A stretch of 64,000 nt of DNA, taken from Amycolatopsis tolypomycina (GTDB taxonomy: Bacteria; Actinomycetota; Actinomycetes; Mycobacteriales; Pseudonocardiaceae). The position numbers and the translations under genes are program-made. The stretch spans positions 744,001 through 808,000 of the forward strand of contig NZ_FNSO01000003.1 of the NCBI RefSeq assembly GCF_900105945.1, given 5' to 3'. The notes beneath the pieces were generated by a model. That model worked only from the letters and a program-made list of their open reading frames with translations, ran no database searches and was not told the DNA's origin. Shown here one piece after another: positions 17,742 through 27,584 of this stretch; the first letter of the stretch is position 1; every line of letters begins with the position of its first letter.

Positions 17742-18743
17742 TCATGCATCACGTGGACGGCGTATCCGTCCGGCGGGGAACTCCCAGCGGAACCCGACGA
17801 TGCCCTGCAGGTCGTCGACGTGACGGTGGACGCACCCGTCCTGACGCAGCGTGACCGGCTCTTGGTGGACTGGCCGGGATGCGTGCAAGTCGTCCCACTC
17901 GGCCCACCACACGCGCGTAGGCAGGAGCTCCGCGTCGAACTGGACGTCGATGGTGACGTTCTCAATGGGATTGACCGCTGCCCGCCGGAACTCCGGTGGT
18001 GGAGCCTCGGTGTAGTGCAGCACGGTCCGGTACTCGAACGATTCAGTCGCGCCGGGTGCGACCGGTTCGTGGAAGTTGATGTCGACCGCGTAGATCCCGT
18101 CGTCGCCGGTCCTCGAGAGTGGCCCGGCGGTGCCGCCGCGCACCACGTCCACGGACGCGGCGCTGGTGTCGAAGCGGTAGCGGTAGCTGCGGAGTTCGTC
18201 GATGGCGCGCACGACGTGGAAGGTGCGATGCCAGGCAGGAAGGCCGTCGGGGCCGACGACGTGGAACTCATGCAGCGAGACTGTCTGATACCGCGCGCGG
18301 GACCCTGGCGTCTCAGTGGTGATCTGTGCCGGCCGAACGATCTGGACCCTGGCGGGGTGATTGCCCGCACGCAGCGCCCGCAGTGCGTCGATGTCCGCTT
18401 CGCTCATGTCGAAGGCGTCGGTGAACCACCGAAGCGTCCGGTTGGACAGCACCTTGCCGGTCAGCGCGCGGCTGATGATGTCTTTGAGCCCACGCGAAGG
18501 GGAGCTGCCGATGTCCCGCTCGAGGCTGGGATGGCCCTCCCCGAGTTGGCGCAGGTGGTCGTAGATCACGTGTGCCACAGCCGCCTGGTTGATGGCGGAA
18601 CCGCGGTGCTGAACGACCTCGGCGTGGCGTTCCCAGCGCCGACGATAGCGAGCCTGACTGCTCAGCAGGTGCACGAGGTAGGCCGACGCGTCCGCGACGT
18701 GCTGTGCCCGTAGGCGCGAACTCGAGTCATCCGGTGACGACAT
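17742..18743 (-). CDS. Hypothetical regulator-like protein with N-terminal HTH-like domain
   Basis: 333 residues from the ATG at 18743. The first 150 residues are helical, and SNRTLRWFTDAFDMSEADID resembles the XRE-type domain of actinobacterial proteins. The C-terminal 180 residues look all-beta, with FHVVGPDGLPAWHRTFHVVR and several Trp/Tyr strands. I know no named function. It is divergent from the secreted DUF2690 gene. Confidence 0.55.
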   Translation of the reverse strand: MSSPDDSSSRLRAQHVADASAYLVHLLSSQARYRRRWERHAEVVQHRGSAINQAAVAHVIYDHLRQLGEGHPSLERDIGSSPSRGLKDIISRALTGKVLSNRTLRWFTDAFDMSEADIDALRALRAGNHPARVQIVRPAQITTETPGSRARYQTVSLHEFHVVGPDGLPAWHRTFHVVRAIDELRSYRYRFDTSAASVDVVRGGTAGPLSRTGDDGIYAVDINFHEPVAPGATESFEYRTVLHYTEAPPPEFRRAAVNPIENVTIDVQFDAELLPTRVWWAEWDDLHASRPVHQEPVTLRQDGCVHRHVDDLQGIVGFRWEFPAGRIRRPRDA

Positions 18744-18900
18744 AGCGGATATCAGCTCCCCTGAGGACGAGGCATCGACCGGTGGTGGTCGCGCAGGCGC
18801 GATCGGGGCCCGGTCGCCTGCGACAGCGCTGCGACACGACGGCGGTATGACGGAGCAAGGAGTCGGACACGTCCGGTCCACCAGCGAGAAGGAGATGCTG

Positions 18901-19395
18901 ATGTTCACACGGATGAAGGCCGTCGGGGTCGCCGTGCTGGCCGCGGCGGGGTTGGCAGGCGTGATCCCGGCCACATCGGCCGAGGCCTCCGTCGGCTGCT
19001 ACGGCGACTACTGCTCGGGACAGGACCCACAGGCCACCGGCTGCGCTGCGGACGCCCAGACGGTGGCGTTCGAAGACTTGAGCGGTGCGCGGATCGAAGT
19101 GCGCTGGTCTCCGACGTGCAAGACGAACTGGGCACGCTGGCAGCAGTACCCGGTCGGCTTCAAGTCCGACCTCGCGCTGTCGCTCGTCGCCATCCAGGAC
19201 ACCGGCTACAGCCAGAGCGCGTCCGGGATCGACGACGTCAACGGCACACGGGCGGGCACGTACTGGACGCCGATGATCTACTCGCCGGTACACAAGGTGA
19301 AGGCAGCCGCCAACCTCATGTGCGGCGACGCCACCCTCATCGGAGCGGCGTTCGACTGCGCCACCAACGGCAAGATCGAGACGCGAGCCGTGTGA
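18901..19395 (+). CDS. Secreted DUF2690 protein
   Basis: 164 residues. Start: ATG at 18901 with AAGGAG six bases upstream; other ATGs occur just before. A signal peptide ends near SAEASVG. The mature part has the DUF2690 features GCYGDYCSGQDPQATGC and EVRWSPTCKTNWARW, with conserved Cys pairs. The family is secreted and common in streptomycetes and relatives; its function is unknown. Confidence 0.8.
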   Translation: MFTRMKAVGVAVLAAAGLAGVIPATSAEASVGCYGDYCSGQDPQATGCAADAQTVAFEDLSGARIEVRWSPTCKTNWARWQQYPVGFKSDLALSLVAIQDTGYSQSASGIDDVNGTRAGTYWTPMIYSPVHKVKAAANLMCGDATLIGAAFDCATNGKIETRAV

Positions 19396-19637
19396 TGGCC
19401 AGGCAGCCGTAGCGCCACGCCCGGTGTGGGGTCGCCGCGATGGCGATGACCTCATACCGGGCAGTCGGCCTGGGGCGAGACAGTCGTTGACTACGGGCTG
19501 GTGCAATCCGGTCCAGCAGCTGTCCGGCCTGTGCCCGGGGGCAAGCGGGAGCGAGGGGCGCAGCCCCGACCCGGCTGCCGTAGCTAGCCTGACTTGAGGC
19601 CGAGCAAGGCGCTCCAATGGGGTGCGCGTCTCTATCT

Positions 19638-20294
19638 TTATCGGATTGCTCCCTGGCAGGTAGCGAGGGTGACTGCGGGGAGACCGCCATCAGGTGAGTG
19701 ACCGGTGGGGTCTTCGTCGGTCGGGACGGCGCGGACGCCGGCGAACGTCACCCAGCCGGTGTTGTCGGCCAGGTGGAAGTAGACGTCGGAGTTCCACGGC
19801 GGGGTGTTCAATGGATACGCCACAGGGCCGTGGACCCAGCCATCCACGTAGATCGTCTTGTTGGGCGCGATCGGTCCGATGACGCGGGACTGCAGGTTCG
19901 GGCCCGCAAGCTGCCGAGCGCCGTAGGGCAGCCAGCGATTCTGCGCGAACACTTGGAACGGAGGGCAGCCGCCAGTCATTGCGGTGACGTCACTGGCGGC
20001 TGGTGACGCCCAGGACTTCACCCGATCAGGCCCGATCAGAACCACTGCCAATGCCACGGCGCCGATGAGGAGAACCAGGAGCCCGACTCGCAGGGCGCCA
20101 CGCAGGCGCGTCGTGATGAGCCGGATCCCGGCCACGAGTGCAACAGCGCAGGTGACGACAGCGAGTGCGGTGGGACCTTGTGTGGCCAGCGTGACGATTG
20201 CCGAGACGTCCGCGACAAGACCGATCGCGCCCCACCACCCGAGACCGGCACGTGCATTCGGCGTCGGATTCGGGTTGGGGGCGGAGCTGATCAT
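19638..20294 (-). CDS. Membrane protein with extracytoplasmic domain
   Basis: 218 residues. Three hydrophobic segments lie within residues 18-88, followed by a 125-residue outside domain with a Cys at each end (TGGCPPFQVFAQNRW and LATCQGAIR). The domain resembles an SH3-like or lectin-like small beta fold, but I do not recognise a named family. It is separated from its neighbours by non-coding DNA on both sides. Confidence 0.6.
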   Translation of the reverse strand: MISSAPNPNPTPNARAGLGWWGAIGLVADVSAIVTLATQGPTALAVVTCAVALVAGIRLITTRLRGALRVGLLVLLIGAVALAVVLIGPDRVKSWASPAASDVTAMTGGCPPFQVFAQNRWLPYGARQLAGPNLQSRVIGPIAPNKTIYVDGWVHGPVAYPLNTPPWNSDVYFHLADNTGWVTFAGVRAVPTDEDPTGHSPDGGLPAVTLATCQGAIR

Positions 20295-20542
20295 GTGCGG
20301 GTCCGTTCCTGCGGGTGCAAGTTCGACGCGGTCATGTGCCGCGGCAGCGGGCTAGCTTCATGAAGGCGTGGGGTGATCGGGCGGCTTTCGTGGCTCAAGG
20401 TCGTGACCGTAGCGCTCGGCGTTACGACATCTCGGGGTTGACGGCGACCTCGGCTGCGTGACTCGGCTGTATTCGACGATGGCTGTGTCGCCAGCGAGGG
20501 GCGTCGGACAAACGTGCTGCCGACGTTGGTGATGCCGCCCGG

Positions 20543-20977
20543 TTACCAGGTACCGCTGGTCGTGACGCTGCGCCAGATGTAGCGCGCTACCCAGATGCCG
20601 TGGTTGGTCAGTGCCGGGTGGCCGGCGACGAGCTGGCCGATGACCTGCCTGACGGCCCGGCTGCACGCCATCGCGACGGGGTTGGGGAAGCCGGGCTCCC
20701 CGGACGCCGCGCTGCAGAGCGCACCCGCCACGACGCCGGCGCCGAGGCGCAGGACGGTTCCGTAGCTGGCGATCGCCCAAGCGTGGTCGTGGGTCCAGCC
20801 GATCTCCACCCCAGAGACGTTCTTCGACCAGTCCGACGGGGTGTTGGCCGAGGCCGGACCGGCGAGCACCCCCGCGAGGAGCAGGGCACCGACCAGCGGC
20901 GCGAGGATGGTCCGGCCCCACCTGCTCACCCGCTGCGGCGTCAGTGTCGGGCTGGTGGCGCTGACGTTCGTCATCAT
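20543..20977 (-). CDS. Exported hypothetical protein, paralogue of the product at 14751-15365
   Basis: About 144 residues. The signal peptide ends near AGPASANTP. The mature part shows HDHAWAIASYGTVLRLGAG, two Cys residues and TNHGIWVARYIW, in the same order and spacing as the other copy. The start is one of several adjacent candidates (GTG 20983, ATG 20977, ATG 20974). It is divergent from the double-HTH regulator at 21114. The function is unknown. Confidence 0.65.
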   Translation of the reverse strand: MMTNVSATSPTLTPQRVSRWGRTILAPLVGALLLAGVLAGPASANTPSDWSKNVSGVEIGWTHDHAWAIASYGTVLRLGAGVVAGALCSAASGEPGFPNPVAMACSRAVRQVIGQLVAGHPALTNHGIWVARYIWRSVTTSGTW

Positions 20978-21113
20978 GTTCACCTCACCGTCGAGGCCCG
21001 GAAGGCCTGTGGACCCTCATGGTCGGGTCAGTGGCACCGACCGCGCTCTCGGTGGGGAATTTGCGTTAACGATCCGCCTTGTACCCGACAGTGCCGGAGG
21101 CGATGCTGCCTCG

Positions 21114-22592
21114 ATGACCGAACCCTCGTCCCGCGTCACACCCGGCCAAGTGCTGCAGGCCTGGCGTGCCTACCGAGATGTATCTGGCGCCGAGGTCGCC
21201 CGGCGCATCGGCGTCCAGCCCCCAGCGCTGTCACAGTGGGAGACCGGCAAACGGACGCCAGAACATCCGTACGCCGTGACCGCGATCGGCAAGGCCCTGC
21301 AGCTACCTGCGGACGAGGCCACCGCGATGGAGGGGATGTGGCGGACCGCGGCGTCGGTGACGGCCCTGCCTCCGCAAGGGGCCTGGTTCCACAACTTCCC
21401 GATCCCCTCTGGCCCCGTCTGGGCCTGGATGCGCAGCCACCCCGGCAGCGGCGATCACCAGGTCGTGCTGGAATTCGGTCCGTTCAATGAAAGCTTCACC
21501 ATTCCCGCAGACAGCGGCGGTCTCATCGTGCACTCGCCCACCAGCCTGCCCAACCCGCCATTGAAAGTGATCTTCGACGGCGAAGGGTGGACCGACTTCG
21601 GCCGCGGCGTCATCCCGGAGCAAGTCGCGACCAAGCTGGGCATCACCATGATCGCGGCACGCGACGTCATCGGCGGCAACAGCCCCATGTTCCGGCCATT
21701 GAAGGACGACGAGAGCGCCGAATCGCGCACCATGCTCGCCAACATCCGCCACGCCGCGAGCTGGTTCAACCTCGCCTGGAGCCGCGTCTCCGCGCACTTC
21801 GGGGTCCTCAGGCCTACCGTCCCGACCGCCCGGGCCCTCGAAGCCGAAACGATCGCGACCACCCGCCGCCCCGGAACAAGCGTCACCGACACCGCCGGGC
21901 AACTGGTCAGCCAGTTGATGATGACCCCCGAGCAGATCCGCGCCATCCGCCAGGCCCGCGGCTTCACCCGCGCCGAGGCCGCGCAGGAGGCCACCAATCG
22001 CAACCCGCGCAGCCCGGTCACACCCAAGATGCTGGAGACGCTCGAAACCACCGGCCGGATTCCCGCCGCCGCACATGCGCTGGCGCGGCTGGACATGATC
22101 TACCAGACCGACGGTCGGCTCGGCATCGACCGCGTAGAGGACTTCGACACCGCCACCCGCACCCCGACCGGCGCATTCTCACCGGACTTCCCCTGGTACT
22201 GGCAGGGACACGTGTGGCTACAGGTACACGGTCCCCGACCGGACGACACCTGCGTGATGGAGCTGATCTGGGGACCATGGCGGCGGCGAGTCCGCGTCCG
22301 CTCGCTCGACGTTGTCACCACCCGCAAAGCCGTTCTCGGGCCTGACCCGGCACGACCGGCTCCGCCGCCTCCGCATCGCCCGGGCCGCCGGAAACCGCTC
22401 GAACTCAACCCTCGGCTGGTCGTCACCCTGCCCCGAGGATGGCGCCTCGGCGCTGGTATGGGTGCAGTGCCCACCGCCCTCGACATCAACGTGGGCTGGC
22501 GCCCGGTCAACCTGCGCGCCGCCGCCGAACTCGTCCGCGAAAGCGTCCGGGCTATCGAGCTAACACGGCCACGATCTCCCGACCGAAAATGA
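21114..22592 (+). CDS. XRE-family regulator with two HTH-type domains
   Basis: 492 residues. The N-terminal HTH (residues about 10-65) contains GAEVARRIGVQPPALSQWET. A second HTH-like region in the middle (about residues 275-330) begins MTPEQIRAIRQARGFTRAEA. The segment between and the C-terminus form Trp-rich domains of unknown role (WYWQGHVWLQVHGP). Start: ATG at 21114, chosen because it directly precedes the first HTH. Divergent with the secreted paralogue gene, which it may regulate. Confidence 0.65.
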   Translation: MTEPSSRVTPGQVLQAWRAYRDVSGAEVARRIGVQPPALSQWETGKRTPEHPYAVTAIGKALQLPADEATAMEGMWRTAASVTALPPQGAWFHNFPIPSGPVWAWMRSHPGSGDHQVVLEFGPFNESFTIPADSGGLIVHSPTSLPNPPLKVIFDGEGWTDFGRGVIPEQVATKLGITMIAARDVIGGNSPMFRPLKDDESAESRTMLANIRHAASWFNLAWSRVSAHFGVLRPTVPTARALEAETIATTRRPGTSVTDTAGQLVSQLMMTPEQIRAIRQARGFTRAEAAQEATNRNPRSPVTPKMLETLETTGRIPAAAHALARLDMIYQTDGRLGIDRVEDFDTATRTPTGAFSPDFPWYWQGHVWLQVHGPRPDDTCVMELIWGPWRRRVRVRSLDVVTTRKAVLGPDPARPAPPPPHRPGRRKPLELNPRLVVTLPRGWRLGAGMGAVPTALDINVGWRPVNLRAAAELVRESVRAIELTRPRSPDRK

Positions 22593-23639
22593 CGGAGGAC
22601 ACGAGGCCGTGTGCGGGCCCGGCCGTTCTTCCCCAGGTCGCCGAGCAGCCACTGGAAGCGGGTTTGGCCGCGGCCCGGCTCGCCCAGGATCGTCGCACAG
22701 GTCGAGGACGTAGATCTTGTCACTGCTCGCGTGCCCATAGCGACCATCGTGCTCGCCTCCGGCACCTTCCCCGAGGCCAGGCACGGAGGCGGTGCCGGGC
22801 TCGCTGCAGGGCAGGCTAAGCGCGGGGCGAGCTCCGGCCGCTCTGCAGTGCATGGCGCGGCCGCTCCAGTGTGGCTCAGCCTGGCAGGTCGGCGAGGAAG
22901 ACGGCGGGGCCGCCGCCGGCGCCGCAGCCGAGGCAGTGGAATGTGCTGTGGCGTGGCCGGACGATCAGGGCCGGGTAACCGCAGCCCGGGCAGACGCCGC
23001 CCAGCTGATGCACGTGCGCTCATACGGTCTAGCCCACCCACGACCCAAAGAACTTCCTCATCGTCGCGCCAGGTAGTGACGGATGCGACGTGGACGCCGA
23101 GCGCGACGGCGACGATCAGCCACCACAGCCTGACCGTGACCGCACCGGTCGTCACCAGCTCGGCACCGAGGGCGCCAATCCCACTGAGCAGGTGGAAGGT
23201 CAGTCAGCGCACCACCACGTTGTGCAGCAGCAGGTAAAGCCCCGCTCTGTCGGTGGCGTTGGCGGACGCCCGGGCCGTCAACTTCGTGCCGGCGAAGGTA
23301 GCCTTGTCGATTCCGCTCGCCGCTCACGCCCGTTGTCTGAGCCGAACGGCGGTTTCACGGCCGACGACGCGGAGTTCGAGCTGGACATGCTCGTAGTGGA
23401 GTTCGGCCTGTCGCGCGTCGGCCCCGACGGTGATGCAATGTCGGGGCCGAGCATGTCCGCGAGCTAGGTCACTGTGACGTGTCACGCGCGGTGGTGCCTG
23501 GGTCAGGCCTTGGTGGTGATGCAGGCGATGGATCGGCTGCCGTGACTCCAGCGGTAGGCACCGCAGATTCCGGAGTCGGCTTTGATTCACTAGTTGATCG
23601 CCCAGGTGAACCCGGTGCCCTGGCCGGTTTGCCGTTGCC
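22593..23639. other. Decayed region between the regulator and the IS21 relic
   Basis: Short coding relics are visible on the minus strand. At about 22610-22700 there is ILGEPGRGQTRFQWLLGDLG, similar to the start of an actinobacterial nuclease-like family and truncated. At about 23500-23580 there is ICGAYRWSHGSRSIACITT, preceded by two stop codons. Between them lies the TM/zinc-ribbon pair annotated separately. No intact gene was found on the plus strand. Confidence 0.4.
22876..23155 (-). pseudogene. Small membrane segment plus zinc ribbon, probably one frameshifted gene
   Basis: From a GTG at 23155 the frame encodes one TM helix (LWWLIVAVALGVHVA). The adjacent frame then gives HQLGGVCPGCGYPALIVRP and FHCLGCGAGGGP to a stop at 22876, a CPxC/CxxC zinc ribbon. 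Reading both with one shift near 23015 gives an about 90-residue protein. Alternatively the ribbon is a separate 45-residue gene from a GTG at 23013. Small ribbons of this kind occur on actinobacterial mobile elements. Confidence 0.45.
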
Positions 23640-23880
23640 GCGCTGAGATTCGGCAAGCAGCCAACCTGCTGGTTCTGGAACGTCACCGGGAGGCCGCCAC
23701 CATCATCACCTCCAAGCGGGCGCCGCCGGAGATCCTCGCGATGATGGCCGACCCCCTGCTCGCGCAGTCCGCGATCGACCGGTTCCAGTCCGCCGCCTTC
23801 GAGCTCGTCATCGAAGGCGAGAGTCTATCGGAAGCCCACCACCGTCACCCTTGTCGACCAGCACGAGGACACCCCGTAGT
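23640..23880 (+). pseudogene. IS21-family helper (IstB-like) C-terminal relic
   Basis: The segment AMMADPLLAQSAIDRFQSAA followed by FELVIEGES is the C-terminal signature of IstB-like ATP-binding proteins of IS21 elements. After GES a one-base shift leads into YRKPTTVTLVDQHEDTP and a stop. The N-terminal ATPase part and the IstA transposase are missing. Confidence 0.65.
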
Positions 23881-24121
23881 TGACCGTTGGCACCGTCTGG
23901 CTCACCATCAACACGCGGCCCGCGACCGCCGGTCCGAGCTGGTCCCTAGCTCGCGGAAACGGTGGTCCCATGCTCGTGGCAGGCGGCAGAACGGGCGTCA
24001 GTGGCTTCGGCGCTCTTCGCGCGGATCGACAAGATAGCAGATGCCTGGCAACAAGGACGGCTTGCGCACGGCGGGTCGGATAGGCGACTGAGCTTCAAAG
24101 TACTATCTTGATCGTGGAGCC

Positions 24122-26152
24122 ATGTATCGTCAAGTCAACTCGAAGGTGAAGACACTGAGCACGCCACAGTCGTTTGCAGCCCCAGTCACGATCGGTACGA
24201 CCTCAGTGCCGGATGGCAAGGTCAGCGACTTTTTGACCGGGCGGCTATTCAAGGACACACCCGAGGAGTACGTGCGACAGAACGTCGAGAAGGCCTTGAT
24301 ACGCGGTTATCGCTACACGCCGAGAGACTGCGCCCCGGAGTTTCCCATCAAGGTCGGTTCGTCGCGCCGCAGGGTCGACATAGTTGTGTTCGCGCCTGGA
24401 CTTGAGCACGCTCAGGAAAATGCGTGGTTGCTGGTAGAGACAAAGAAGCGTGGCACTAGTGCGAGCAACAAGACCGAGGGAGTCGAACAGCTCAAGTCGT
24501 ACATGGCCGCTTGCTTGAACGTGCAGTATGGTATGTGGACCAATGGCGACGAGCAGCTCTTCTATGCCAAGAGGCAATCCGCACGCGGGTTCAAAATCGA
24601 AGAGATCATCGAAATCCCCGCCGCAGGCCAAACAGAGGCCGACGCTCAGAGGCCGAAGAGGAAAGATCTAAAGCCGGCGACGGCCGACAATCTATTGTTC
24701 GCTTTTCGGCGGTGTCACAACTATATTGCTGGAACTGAAGGAAAACAAAAATCAGACGCCTTCTGGGAGTTGCTCAAGCTCATCTTTTGCAAGATTGAAG
24801 ATGAACGCTCGAAGGTGCTGGATTTTTACGCCACGGCGGCGGAGCGTAATTCGGCTACCGCCGCCATCGCGGCCAAAAAGCGTATTCAAAAGGTCTTTAT
24901 CGACAAAGTCGTAAATAAGTATCCTGCTATCTTCCCCGGCTCAGATCGAGAGATCGATCTCAAGCCTGCCGTCGTTGCATTTGTCGCAACTCAATTGCAG
25001 GGGTTCTCTCTACTTGCTTCGCCTGTGGACGTTAAGGGCGTTGCCTACGAAGAGGTCGTTGGCAGCAATCTTCGGGGCGACCGCGGTGAGTTCTTTACCC
25101 CTCGGAATGCTTGCCGCATGGCAGTAACCATGCTGAACCCTCAGCCCGATGAGCGACTCATTGATCCGGCTTGCGGTACGGGTGGCTTTCTTATTACGGC
25201 CATGAATGCTGCCCTTGACCATATTGAAGCGGAAGAGCGCGCGGAATGGGTGGACCCGGCCAATGGTACAGACGCCGAGCGTCAGCAACTGTGGACTAGG
25301 CGAAACGAGTACCTGTCACGGTGCGTCCACGGCGCGGATCTAAACCCAGGTCTAGTCCGTGCGGCGAAGATGAATATGGTCATGAATAATGACGGTTCCG
25401 GCGGCCTTTTTCAGGCAAACAGTCTTGCCAATCCACACTTATGGGACCCAAAGGCAACCGACGCAATTCGCTTGGGATCATTCGACGTTGTGGTCAGTAA
25501 TCCGCCGTTTGGTGCAAATATTCTCATTGATGACGAAGAGGTATTGCGGCAGTACGATTTGGCGGCCATGTGGGACCGTGACGAAGCTGGTGGATGGAAA
25601 CTCCGAAAAGACTCTAGCGGGCAAGCGGTTTTGCAGAAGTCGCAGCCGCCGGAGATCCTCTTCATCGAGCGATGTGTTCAACTACTCCGTCCGGGGACCG
25701 GACGGATGGCAATGGTCATTCCTAATGGAATCTTGAATAACCCCGCACTTGGCTACGTACGCCACTGGATCATGACGAACACACAAGTGCTTGCTGTCGT
25801 CGACATGTCACGAGAACTCTTTCAGCCCAAGAATGACACGCAAACCAGCATGGTTCTGCTTCGCCGATTGTCCGACGACGAACGCCAACAGGCCGAAAAC
25901 GGCGCCCTTGACTATCCAATCTTTATGGCCGTTACTCGATCGATCGGACACGACAAGCGGGGAAACGTCACATTTCGCCGCACTGAGACCGGCGAAGACG
26001 TCGTCGTGAAGCGCATTGATACGATAGCCGAGATTGACCCAGAGTCGGGAAATGAGGTTCTGCGTCAGGTCGAGACGGAAGAGCGATTGATCGACGACGA
26101 ACTTCCCGATGTCGCTCGGGAATACCTTCACTGGCTGGGAGAGCAGTCGTGA
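24122..26152 (+). CDS. Nuclease-methylase fusion of a BcgI/type I-like restriction-modification system
   Basis: 676 residues. Residues about 35-160 form an HsdR_N-like PD-(D/E)XK domain with D86, E106 and K108 (RRVDIVVF and LLVETKK). Residues about 290-640 are an N6-adenine methylase of HsdM type with motif I DPACGTGGFL (348-357) and motif IV NPPF (460-463). The same order occurs in the A subunit of type IIB enzymes such as BcgI. Its stop overlaps the specificity gene start (GTGA). The base composition is visibly less GC-rich than neighbouring genes, a sign of transfer. No separate HsdR translocase is present. Confidence 0.85.
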   Translation: MYRQVNSKVKTLSTPQSFAAPVTIGTTSVPDGKVSDFLTGRLFKDTPEEYVRQNVEKALIRGYRYTPRDCAPEFPIKVGSSRRRVDIVVFAPGLEHAQENAWLLVETKKRGTSASNKTEGVEQLKSYMAACLNVQYGMWTNGDEQLFYAKRQSARGFKIEEIIEIPAAGQTEADAQRPKRKDLKPATADNLLFAFRRCHNYIAGTEGKQKSDAFWELLKLIFCKIEDERSKVLDFYATAAERNSATAAIAAKKRIQKVFIDKVVNKYPAIFPGSDREIDLKPAVVAFVATQLQGFSLLASPVDVKGVAYEEVVGSNLRGDRGEFFTPRNACRMAVTMLNPQPDERLIDPACGTGGFLITAMNAALDHIEAEERAEWVDPANGTDAERQQLWTRRNEYLSRCVHGADLNPGLVRAAKMNMVMNNDGSGGLFQANSLANPHLWDPKATDAIRLGSFDVVVSNPPFGANILIDDEEVLRQYDLAAMWDRDEAGGWKLRKDSSGQAVLQKSQPPEILFIERCVQLLRPGTGRMAMVIPNGILNNPALGYVRHWIMTNTQVLAVVDMSRELFQPKNDTQTSMVLLRRLSDDERQQAENGALDYPIFMAVTRSIGHDKRGNVTFRRTETGEDVVVKRIDTIAEIDPESGNEVLRQVETEERLIDDELPDVAREYLHWLGEQS

Positions 26153-27519
26153 AAGGGATGAAGGAATTCGGGGTATCAATACGCTCGCGTTCGATCCGAG
26201 CGTACGATCGCCTCGATGCCGCCTTTTATTCGACTGATTCGATCCTTGCGACTGAGCGTATTGCATTACTAGAGGCATCGGGGATGGCGATCAGGCAGAT
26301 CGGGGCCATTGGATCTGCGTCGATGCCACCACGGACAGCGCTTGCGCGCGCGGCACCTCAGGAATCCTCGCTCCCCTACCTGCGGCCCTACGATGTGTTT
26401 GACTATTTGCCCACCGCCGCGGATCACGTTTCCGTCCCACGAAACGCCAACGTCGATACATTCCAGATTACGGCTGGCGACATCCTGCAAACGCGATCTG
26501 GTCGAAATCTCGGCCCTTGTACCATTGCTGACAACGAACTGGCGAAATTCGCACTGTCCGACGACATGATTCGAATCAAGGTCGATGACAAAAATGAGCG
26601 TTTGCTCCTGCTTGCTTACCTGAAAACATCGCTAGGGCAAGCGCTTATACGTCGAGGGCGAAGCGGATCGGTAATCGACCATCTCACAGTTCCCGATGTG
26701 GAAGCTGTTCCTGTGCCGGTATTTCCCAAAGAAGTGGTGCATACTGTCAGCGGCTTGGTTGGCAAGGCCATTGAATGCCGGGAGCGTGGCCGCAGTCTGC
26801 TAAATGAGCTCCTGCGCAGGCTCATGGATCAGTATCCTCACTCTGAAAGTCAGCGTTGGACGTGGTGGTCCATGCAGGCCCGGGACCTTGGGGAGCGCTT
26901 GGATTCAGGGCATCATCACCCGGTAGTGGCTCATGGTCGACGGCAATTGCACGCATCCAACGGTGTCGCTTTGGGCGCTATGGCGAAGGCGATACTTCCG
27001 ATCCGATATAAGCGGTATTATGTCGAAGAAGGTCATGGTCGACCAATCGTCAGTGGGCGTCAACTTTTGCAACCGGAGCCAATTAATCTTCGATACGTAT
27101 CTGACAGATCATTTCGCAATCCTGAGGACTATGAGATTCATGCGGGCTGTACTGTCTTCGGTGCAGTAGGTCGCGCTGAGGGGCGCCAGGCATGGCCCGC
27201 TCTCGTCACCAGTGATCGTGATGGATGGCTCGCGAGCAATGACGTAATGCGGCTCGTGCCGCGACGAGGTGTTCGCCCGGGTGCAGTATGGCTTGCGGTT
27301 GCAACACCTCAGGTTCAAGCGCAAATTAAGGCACTCTCATTCGGTAGCGTTGTCGACCACATGAACCCTTGGGATGTTGAGCAAGTGATTGTCCCCGACA
27401 TAGAAGATCCGCTCGCGAAAAAGGCAGAGTCGGCGTGGGAGGACTTCGCCCGCAGCACCGAGTTGATAGGCCAGGCAGTCGCCCGGCTCGAACAGAGCCT
27501 TGAAGAATTTACACGCTGA
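26149..27519 (+). CDS. Specificity subunit (HsdS-like)
   Basis: 456 residues from a GTG overlapping the methylase stop. Two target-recognition halves are seen. Each ends in a SGSVIDHLTVPDVEAVPVP-like phrase (about 180-200; the second is FGSVVDHMNPWDVEQVIVP near residue 405) followed by a helical spacer (LLNELLRRL and RLEQSLEEF). This is the two-TRD layout of type I and type IIB S subunits that recognise a bipartite site. It acts with the upstream fusion protein. AT-rich codon use matches its partner. Confidence 0.85.
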   Translation: MKGMKEFGVSIRSRSIRAYDRLDAAFYSTDSILATERIALLEASGMAIRQIGAIGSASMPPRTALARAAPQESSLPYLRPYDVFDYLPTAADHVSVPRNANVDTFQITAGDILQTRSGRNLGPCTIADNELAKFALSDDMIRIKVDDKNERLLLLAYLKTSLGQALIRRGRSGSVIDHLTVPDVEAVPVPVFPKEVVHTVSGLVGKAIECRERGRSLLNELLRRLMDQYPHSESQRWTWWSMQARDLGERLDSGHHHPVVAHGRRQLHASNGVALGAMAKAILPIRYKRYYVEEGHGRPIVSGRQLLQPEPINLRYVSDRSFRNPEDYEIHAGCTVFGAVGRAEGRQAWPALVTSDRDGWLASNDVMRLVPRRGVRPGAVWLAVATPQVQAQIKALSFGSVVDHMNPWDVEQVIVPDIEDPLAKKAESAWEDFARSTELIGQAVARLEQSLEEFTR

Positions 27520-27584
27520 AGTGTCGTCGTTTCGTGCTGCTGGCCTGGAATAGGGGGTACTGCTAACCTGACGTCACGCGCACG

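Noticed and set aside
24122..27519. Full type I R-M system with translocase
   Set aside because: No HsdR-type helicase gene is present on either side; the N-terminal domain of the methylase supplies the nuclease, so a BcgI-like type was preferred.
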